From an uncultured Fidelibacterota bacterium (GTDB lineage: Bacteria; Fidelibacterota; Marinisomatia; SCGC-AAA003-L08; D37C17), in assembly GCA_913049525.1 (NCBI GenBank), contig CAJWYZ010000024.1, positions 1-12,104 of the forward strand: DNA of 12,104 bases, read 5' to 3'. Below the pieces are notes generated by a model. That model saw only the letters and a list, made by a program, of their open reading frames with translations. It did not search any database and was not told the origin of the DNA. A program made the translations under genes and the position numbers. How positions within the stretch are numbered: position 1 is the first letter of the stretch; each line of letters starts with the position of its first letter. Below, piece by piece: positions 7,543 to 12,104 of the stretch.

Positions 7543-7970
7543 ATATATTGGTAATAAATGGACCAAACCTGAATTTGTTGGGCACTCGAGAACCAGAAAT
7601 ATATGGTACCGATACTCTAGAGGAGCTGATGATGTGGTTGGAAACCAGCCCTTCAGGAGCAGACCATTCCTTTAAGTTTTTTCAGTCTAACCATGAGGGA
7701 GAGATTATTGACACTCTCCATGATGAGCGGCATTGGGCACAGGGAGTGTTAATAAATCCTGCTGCATTTACCCATTATTCCTATGCAATCCGAGATGCTA
7801 TTTCAGCTGTGGAAATACCTACGGTGGAAGTGCATTTAAGTGATTTGCGTAAACGAGAAGAATTTAGACAAATATCTGTAATTTCATCTGTCTGTGTAGA
7901 TCAGGTTTCAGGATTTGGTAAGGACAGTTATTTAAAAGGATTAAATATTATGCTTAAACTTATTGGTTAG
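7539..7970 (+). CDS. aroQ: Type II 3-dehydroquinate dehydratase
   Basis: The dodecameric type II enzyme removes water from 3-dehydroquinate to give 3-dehydroshikimate (step 3). The 143 aa are typical. The N-terminus NGPNLNLLGTREPEIYG (7-23) carries Arg17 and catalytic Tyr22. FFQSNHEGEIID (47-58), INPAAFTHYS (72-81, with Asn73 and His79), EVHLSD (97-102, with Glu97 and catalytic His99) and REEFR (106-110, Arg110) follow. All sit two residues before the numbering I recall for the Mycobacterium enzyme. A GGAG a few bases before the ATG gives a clear ribosome site. It overlaps aroB by 4 nt and is the last gene of the aromatic block. Confidence 0.98.
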   Translation: MNILVINGPNLNLLGTREPEIYGTDTLEELMMWLETSPSGADHSFKFFQSNHEGEIIDTLHDERHWAQGVLINPAAFTHYSYAIRDAISAVEIPTVEVHLSDLRKREEFRQISVISSVCVDQVSGFGKDSYLKGLNIMLKLIG

Positions 7971-7981
7971 CCTTCTCTCAA

Positions 7982-8009
7982 TTATCTTTATTTTTGAAGA
8001 TAAATCTTC
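7982..8009. repeat. Overlapping alternative stems after aroQ
   Basis: Two stems share one strand here. TTATCTT (7982-7988) pairs perfectly with AAGATAA (7997-8003) across an 8-nt loop. GAAGAT (7996-8001) can instead pair with ATCTTC (8004-8009) across 2 nt. The second ends seven bases before the ATG of the next gene, so it would cover that ribosome-binding area. The stems are AT-rich and short. This could be a weak transcript end for the aro operon, a translation switch, or chance in an AT-rich spacer. There is no T-run after either stem. Confidence 0.3.
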
Positions 8010-8015
8010 TATAAA

Positions 8016-8504
8016 ATGCTTACAATAGCTGAAAAAATTACTATCAAGGCGGACGTGAATAAAATCTGGGCTTTTCTTACAGATTTTTCCCTCAGCCTGA
8101 ATTTCAACCGATTTCATACCAAATTGGAACTTCCTGCCCAATATTCAATTGGGAAAATGAAAAAATTCAAAATTGCTCATAATTTTGGTTTTGGGAATTA
8201 TGAAATGGTTGCAGAAATCACCGATTGTATTCCACCAAATAAAATATGTTTATGGGAATATTGTATCGATGATAAGAAAAAAGGTTTCCCTCATAAAGTT
8301 GAATTTCAAATCGAACCTAAAGGGAGGGATTGTATATTAAACTATAGAGTCTCCGGAAGTTATGGAGGAAAAGTTCAGGATATGTCTTTCAAGCCGATAC
8401 TGAAAGGTGTAATAATTGAAGAGTTATTAAAAATTAAAAATGCTATCGAATCCTCAGAGAAAGTACCCAAACCATTGACATCTGAAACTGTTAAACCAAT
8501 TTAA
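8016..8504 (+). CDS. SRPBCC-fold protein (polyketide cyclase/dehydrase-like), function unknown
   Basis: The 162-aa product begins with the pattern of the START/SRPBCC superfamily: a first beta strand (AEKITIKADVNKIWAFLTDF, 5-24), a short helix and NFNRFHTKLE. Alternating strands follow (KKFKIAH, YEMVAEIT, ICLWEYCID, HKVEFQIEP, CILNYRVSG), and a long amphipathic C-terminal helix (LKGVIIEELLKIKNAIESS, ~129-147) closes the lipid/hydrophobe cavity. No signal peptide or membrane segment is seen, so it is likely cytosolic. The tail after 148 is probably disordered. SRPBCC proteins bind or transform hydrophobic ligands, but nothing here identifies the ligand. It stands 45 nt after aroQ and 78 nt before tig, so it may belong to either transcript or neither. 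Confidence 0.8.
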   Translation: MLTIAEKITIKADVNKIWAFLTDFSLSLNFNRFHTKLELPAQYSIGKMKKFKIAHNFGFGNYEMVAEITDCIPPNKICLWEYCIDDKKKGFPHKVEFQIEPKGRDCILNYRVSGSYGGKVQDMSFKPILKGVIIEELLKIKNAIESSEKVPKPLTSETVKPI

Positions 8505-8513
8505 GCTGTTGGG

Positions 8514-8529
8514 TTGATTGTACATTCAA
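8514..8529. promoter_or_regulatory. Operator-like palindrome upstream of tig
   Basis: TTGATTGTACATTCAA is a 16-nt dyad in which seven of the eight base pairs are symmetric (TTGA-x-TGTACA-x-TCAA). It lies 53 nt before the tig start, in the 78-nt spacer that separates the SRPBCC gene from tig-clpP-clpX, where a promoter for the Clp cluster would be expected. A TATGCT (8543-8548) downstream could be a -10 box. The best -35 candidate, TTGTAC (8518-8523), is inside the dyad at a long 19-nt spacing. Promoter and operator are both tentative. Confidence 0.3.
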
Positions 8530-8582
8530 TAAGTCGTAAATTTATGCTCTCGAAAATAACCAACATTAAAAGAAAATATTAA

Positions 8583-9854
8583 ATGGAAACCAATTTAAAA
8601 GAAATAAATAGTTATACCCGACAGTTAGATATTACAATTGCGTGGGAATTAATTCAGGATGAATATAAAAAGGAGTTCTCCCGTGCACGATCAAGTTACA
8701 GTATGAAGGGCTTCCGCAAAGGGAAAGTACCTGAAAATATTGTAAAGAAAAATTTAGGACCATCAATAGAAGCACATTTTGCAGAAGATTCAATAAATAC
8801 TTATTACCGTAAGGCTTTAGATGAATTAGAATTAGCTCCAATTAATCAGGCATCAATTGATAATTTAGAATTTAGTGAAGGATTAGCCCTTTCTTTTTCT
8901 GCACGATTTGAAGTTAATCCTAAAATAGAGTTACCCAAATATAAAAAGAAATTTAAAGTAAAAGCTGTCCGATATATTCCTGAGAATGACGATATTGAAC
9001 AGACGTTAACCCATTATCAGGAGCAACATGCGTCGATAAAGACTATTGAAACTGGAGCAGAAACGGGTCATTTTATCCGGGGAGATTTCAATGTATTAGA
9101 TGAAAGTGGGTTACCAATTATTGGAAGTAAAATGGAAAATCAATATATCCGATTGGGGTTTGGTCTATTTAAAGATGATGCAGAAAAAGCATTTATTGGT
9201 GCTAAAGAAGGTGATGAAGTGGATGTGTCCATTCAGAATAAGGAAAATACTGTAAAATATCGAGTTAATATAAATCGCATAGAAGAACAAATATTACCTG
9301 AAATTGATGATGAATTAGCAAAAATAATAAATGAAAAAACTAATTCTTTAGGTGAATTGAAAAACATTATTAAGGAGGAGATACAAACTTCATTGGATAA
9401 AGACCATAGTGAATTGGTTCGAAAGGAGATTATTGATTATTTCGTCAACAATTCTAAATTAGATGCCCCAGAGTCAATGGTATCTCTATACTTGGAACAA
9501 ATAAAAGAAGATTTAGAAAAAAGAAAACAGCCAATTGATGATCCCCAATTTAAAGAAAACTATCAATCCCATGCTGAATGGAATATCAAGTGGTATCTTA
9601 TAAAAGATAAAATTATTGAAGCTGAAAATATCGATATTTCTGATGAGGAATTGCATGCTAAAATTGAAGAAGCAATTTCAAAAAATAAAGAAAATGAAAA
9701 ACAGATAAGAACTTTTTATGGGCAATCTGAAAATAAACAAAAACTTTATTCTGAAATGTTGAACGATAGACTTTTTGAAAGACTGAATGAATTTGCAAAA
9801 GTAAAAGTGGTGGAGGAATCCACCAATGAATTACGGAAAAAACAAGCAGCCTAA
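8583..9854 (+). CDS. tig: Trigger factor chaperone with degenerate PPIase domain
   Basis: Trigger factor docks at the ribosome exit tunnel and shelters nascent chains. The 423 aa are close to the usual ~430. The N-terminal ribosome-binding domain has the signature GFRKGKVP at 43-50. The middle domain (~150-235) keeps the outline of an FKBP fold ([34 protein letters not shown]). However, the usual FIPGFE-type active-site segment is replaced by [10 protein letters not shown], and the loop before the last strand is short, so prolyl-isomerase activity is doubtful. The C-terminal arms are helical (~240-410), with an [14 protein letters not shown] stretch at 293-306, and the tail is Lys/Glu-rich. 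No strong Shine-Dalgarno precedes the ATG. It is followed by clpP after 2 nt. Confidence 0.95.
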   Translation: METNLKEINSYTRQLDITIAWELIQDEYKKEFSRARSSYSMKGFRKGKVPENIVKKNLGPSIEAHFAEDSINTYYRKALDELELAPINQASIDNLEFSEGLALSFSARFEVNPKIELPKYKKKFKVKAVRYIPENDDIEQTLTHYQEQHASIKTIETGAETGHFIRGDFNVLDESGLPIIGSKMENQYIRLGFGLFKDDAEKAFIGAKEGDEVDVSIQNKENTVKYRVNINRIEEQILPEIDDELAKIINEKTNSLGELKNIIKEEIQTSLDKDHSELVRKEIIDYFVNNSKLDAPESMVSLYLEQIKEDLEKRKQPIDDPQFKENYQSHAEWNIKWYLIKDKIIEAENIDISDEELHAKIEEAISKNKENEKQIRTFYGQSENKQKLYSEMLNDRLFERLNEFAKVKVVEESTNELRKKQAA

Positions 9855-9856
9855 AA

Positions 9857-10453
9857 ATGGAGAACAAAAATAGAATGTTAGTACCAATGGTGGTAGAACA
9901 GTCCCCTCAGGGGGAACGTGCATATGATATTTATTCACGATTATTAAAAGAAAGAATAATTTTTCTTGGGACTCAAGTGGATGACCATATCTCCAGTCTA
10001 ATTATTGCACAACTTCTCTTTCTTGAAGCCGATGATCCTGAAAAAGATATTTTTATGTATATTAATAGTCCTGGCGGTGTAATTACCTCTGGGTTTGGAA
10101 TATTGGACACAATGAATTATATAAAACCAGATATTGCTACAATTTGTATGGGACAGGCTGCAAGTATGGCAGCGGTACTTCTATGTGCCGGAACAAAGGG
10201 GAAACGCTCAGCTTTAGAAAACTCAAGAGTAATGATTCATCAACCATTAGGTGGATTTCAAGGACAGGCATCCGACATAGAAATACATACCAAGGAAATT
10301 CTGTATCTTCGTGATAAATTGAATAAAATATTAAGTGTTAATACCGGTCAATCTGTTAAAACTATTGAAAAAGATACCAACAGAGATAATTTCATGTCAG
10401 CTGAAACAGCTCTTAAATATGGTTTAATTGACCAAATAGTTAAAACGCGCTAA
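9857..10453 (+). CDS. clpP: ATP-dependent Clp protease proteolytic subunit
   Basis: ClpP is the tetradecameric serine peptidase that degrades proteins fed to it by ClpX. The 198 aa contain the full triad: Ser103 in [10 protein letters not shown], His128 in VMIHQPLGG and Asp177 in DTNRDNF. The spacing between His and Asp (49) equals that in the E. coli enzyme. [12 protein letters not shown] (68-79) forms the oxyanion/substrate strand. The N-terminus reaches the conserved LVPMVVEQ after only seven residues, so little or no propeptide is present. A second ATG at codon 7 (9875) would remove it altogether. There is no obvious Shine-Dalgarno. It starts 2 nt after tig, and its TAA shares a base with the clpX ATG (TAATG), consistent with coupled translation. 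Confidence 0.98.
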   Translation: MENKNRMLVPMVVEQSPQGERAYDIYSRLLKERIIFLGTQVDDHISSLIIAQLLFLEADDPEKDIFMYINSPGGVITSGFGILDTMNYIKPDIATICMGQAASMAAVLLCAGTKGKRSALENSRVMIHQPLGGFQGQASDIEIHTKEILYLRDKLNKILSVNTGQSVKTIEKDTNRDNFMSAETALKYGLIDQIVKTR

Positions 10454-11688
10454 TGAGGGAAAAAAATATTACTGAACAAATTTTGGACTGCTCATTCTGT
10501 GGCACATCTGAAGGAGATGTAGATTTTTTAGTTGAAGGTGAGGGAGTATATATTTGTGATGTTTGTGTAAACAAAGCAAATGATATAGTGAAAGAAAATC
10601 TTCAAAATGATTTTTACGGTCTAACTTTCAACCTTCAAACTCCTAAAGATATAAAATTGATGCTTGATCAGTATATTATTGGTCAAGATATTGCAAAACA
10701 GACGGTTGCTGTTTCAGTTTATAATCATTATAAACGAATTAATTCTAAGCATGATAAGTCAGATGTAGAGATAGAGAAAAGTAATATTCTTCTCGTTGGT
10801 CCTACTGGTACTGGTAAAACATTAATTGCAAAAACATTGGCAAAATTACTAAATGTTCCCTTTGCAATAGCCGATGCAACTGTTTTAACTGAAGCAGGTT
10901 ACGTGGGTGAAGATGTGGAAAACATTTTAGTTCGATTATTTCAAGCCGCAGATTTTGATGTTACCCGAGCTGAAATGGGAATTATTTACATTGATGAAAT
11001 TGATAAGATTTCCAGGAAATCGGGCAATCCATCTATTACAAGAGACGTGTCAGGAGAAGGAGTACAACAGGCACTTTTAAAAATGTTGGAAGGGACGAAA
11101 GCTAATATCCCTCCCAAAGGTGGTAGAAAACATCCCGAGCAACCATTGGTTACCATCGATACTGCCAATATATTATTTATATGTGGAGGTGCATTTCAAG
11201 GATTGGAGGAAATTATTGAAAAGCGTGTATCAGGTGGGGGGATAGGTTTTGTTAGAGAAATTAAAAAGAAAGTTGAGGATAGTCATCTTTTTGCAATGAC
11301 TCAACCTGAGGATTTACTTAAATATGGATTTATTCCTGAATTAATTGGCAGACTGCCAGTTATATCACCCTTAGAAGAATTATCAGATGAAGCATTACTT
11401 TCTATTTTATCGAACCCAAAAAATGCACTGGTAAAACAATATCAAAAATTATTTGAGATGGAGGATGTTCATTTAGAATTTACTCCTCAAGCATTAAAAG
11501 AGGTGGTAAAAGAAGCAAAAGCACGGAAAACCGGTGCACGAGCTCTTCGATCAATATTAGAAAATACCATGTTGGATATTATGTTTGAAGTCCCGTCTTT
11601 AGAAAATATTGACACCTGTATTATAACCGATGAAGTTATTAGAAAAAAAGGCAAACCCGTTTATAAACTGCTGCGTAAATCAGCTTAA
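10453..11688 (+). CDS. clpX: ATP-dependent Clp protease ATP-binding subunit ClpX
   Basis: ClpX is the hexameric AAA+ unfoldase that recognises tagged substrates and threads them into ClpP. The 411 aa fit the family. The N-terminal zinc-binding domain has C13xxC16 and C35xxC38. Walker A is GPTGTGKT (116-123), the pore-1 loop GYVG (149-152) and Walker B IIYIDE (177-182). The substrate-gripping RKH loop (in GGRKHPEQ), the ClpP-docking IGF loop (in GGGIGF), the box VII arginine finger (ELIGRLP) and the sensor-2 GARALR all follow in order, so it looks fully functional and ClpP-partnered. It completes the tig-clpP-clpX set. No lon gene follows, though lon often does elsewhere. Confidence 0.98.
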   Translation: MREKNITEQILDCSFCGTSEGDVDFLVEGEGVYICDVCVNKANDIVKENLQNDFYGLTFNLQTPKDIKLMLDQYIIGQDIAKQTVAVSVYNHYKRINSKHDKSDVEIEKSNILLVGPTGTGKTLIAKTLAKLLNVPFAIADATVLTEAGYVGEDVENILVRLFQAADFDVTRAEMGIIYIDEIDKISRKSGNPSITRDVSGEGVQQALLKMLEGTKANIPPKGGRKHPEQPLVTIDTANILFICGGAFQGLEEIIEKRVSGGGIGFVREIKKKVEDSHLFAMTQPEDLLKYGFIPELIGRLPVISPLEELSDEALLSILSNPKNALVKQYQKLFEMEDVHLEFTPQALKEVVKEAKARKTGARALRSILENTMLDIMFEVPSLENIDTCIITDEVIRKKGKPVYKLLRKSA

Positions 11689-11697
11689 CCCCTTCTT

Positions 11698-11728
11698 TCA
11701 ACGATTTTTAACCACGTAAAATTGTTGG
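11698..11728 (+). terminator. Inverted repeat after clpX, possible weak terminator
   Basis: CAACGATTTT (11699-11708) pairs with AAAATTGTTG (11718-11727) over ten positions with one G-T wobble, around a 9-nt loop. A further T-G wobble is possible at the base. It lies 10 nt after the clpX stop, where a transcript end is expected. The stem is AT-rich and is not followed by a T-run, so it does not meet the classic Rho-independent pattern. It could equally be a 3'-end stabilising hairpin. Confidence 0.35.
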
Positions 11729-11758
11729 TTCCGTCACAAGATTGTTCAATATTCTACA

Positions 11759-11814
11759 TTAAATTCCTTCAGGATTCGTATGCAATACGAAATTAATAAA
11801 TATGAAGAATTTAA
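11759..11814. repeat. Nested inverted repeat overlapping the start of the lamin-tail gene
   Basis: An outer stem is formed by TTAAATTC-TTC (11759-11770, with one bulged C at 11766 or 11767) and GAAGAATTTAA (11804-11814). Inside it lies a perfect 7-bp hairpin, TTCGTAT/ATACGAA (11775-11781 and 11785-11791), with a GCA loop. The right outer arm includes the G of the ATG at 11802 and codons 2-5, so the folded RNA would hide the translation start. The inner dyad may alternatively be a DNA operator. No Shine-Dalgarno is visible between the two. Confidence 0.4.
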
Positions 11815-12104
11815 ATAAAATCACTAAATACTTTATTACACTGTTTTGGGTTGGGTTTAGTTGTTCAATTCTTAAGGCTGATTCATCCTGTGGTGATGGT
11901 GTATGTAATAGTGATGAATCATATGGCACATGCCCAGAAGATTGCAAAATTGCGATTACGGAGCTATTTATTAAACAAGCTGAAGGCACCCATACACCAC
12001 AATATATAGAATTATATAATAATAGTGATTCACCAATTAATTTAGAAGGTTGGTCAATTACAACATATGATGATGAAGGTGAAATTGTACCGCCAGGATC
12101 TACA
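11802..12104 (+). CDS. Secreted Cys-rich/lamin-tail-domain protein, N-terminal part (3' end outside window)
   Basis: The frame is open from the ATG at 11802 to the window edge (101 codons, no stop). Residues 1-26 look like a signal peptide: two early lysines, a hydrophobic core ITKYFITLFWVGFSCSIL and a likely cut after KA (25-26). Cys21 does not sit in a good lipobox. A small cysteine motif follows, with Cys30, Cys35, Cys44 and Cys48 in a CGDGVC...CPEDC arrangement often repeated in extracellular proteins. From residue 50 the sequence AITELF...PQYIELYNNSDSPINLEGW matches the start of the lamin-tail domain (LTD), an Ig-like fold common in large surface proteins and exported nucleases. The full protein is probably much longer. 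It is unrelated in function to clpX and seems to be a separate unit after a 113-nt spacer. Confidence 0.8.
   Translation, partial: MKNLNKITKYFITLFWVGFSCSILKADSSCGDGVCNSDESYGTCPEDCKIAITELFIKQAEGTHTPQYIELYNNSDSPINLEGWSITTYDDEGEIVPPGST

Noticed and set aside
7457..7675. Plus-strand 72-aa frame across the aroB-aroQ junction
   Set aside because: It is out of frame with two well-supported genes and has a start deep inside aroB.
11742..11869. 9-nt direct repeat TTGTTCAAT at 11742 and 11861
   Set aside because: It is short and AT-rich, with one copy in a spacer and one in coding sequence. This is expected by chance at this composition, and nothing suggests an insertion boundary.
11759..11989. 76-aa minus-strand open frame near the window end
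   Set aside because: It is antisense to a signal-peptide/lamin-tail reading frame with strong domain evidence and has no motif of its own.

Overview
The window is AT-rich, and every confident gene lies on the + strand. It looks like a compact bacterial chromosome segment from an uncultured-type lineage. Protein features hint at the FCB/Marinimicrobia neighbourhood: a lamin-tail secreted protein, a trigger factor with a worn PPIase domain, a prephenate dehydratase opening GIQGGKGSFSEEAA, and patchy Shine-Dalgarno use. That placement is a guess from recall and should be tested by phylogeny.

Region 1 (2-7970) is an aromatic amino-acid supra-operon in the order trpB (3' part), trpA, pheA-like, tyrA, aroA, aroE, aroC, aroK, aroB, aroQ. 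It encodes all six enzymes from 3-dehydroquinate synthase to chorismate synthase (shikimate pathway steps 2-7), the two terminal tryptophan synthase subunits, and the dehydratase and dehydrogenase that start the Phe and Tyr branches. DAHP synthase, chorismate mutase and the aminotransferase are not in the window. Most junctions overlap by 4-14 nt, which suggests one transcript with translational coupling. The exceptions are a 92-nt trpB-trpA gap holding a degenerate inverted repeat, and a 50-nt aroC-aroK gap.

Region 2 (8016-8504) is a single SRPBCC-fold gene of unknown role between the two clusters.

Region 3 (8583-11688) is the protein quality-control set tig-clpP-clpX. Its genes are nearly contiguous (2-nt gap, then 1-nt overlap) and are preceded by a 78-nt spacer with an operator-like palindrome.

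Region 4 (11689-12104) is a 113-nt spacer with two inverted repeats, followed by the 5' end of a secreted Cys-rich/lamin-tail-domain protein that runs off the window.

I see no transposon, phage, CRISPR, tRNA, rRNA or obvious new multi-gene system. The points worth following are residue-level departures inside familiar enzymes: Trp in the shikimate kinase P-loop, a lost TRF arginine and missing ACT domain in the dehydratase, a plant-arogenate-dehydrogenase-like TyrA, and a trigger factor without its FKBP active site. The intergenic palindromes are the other leads.
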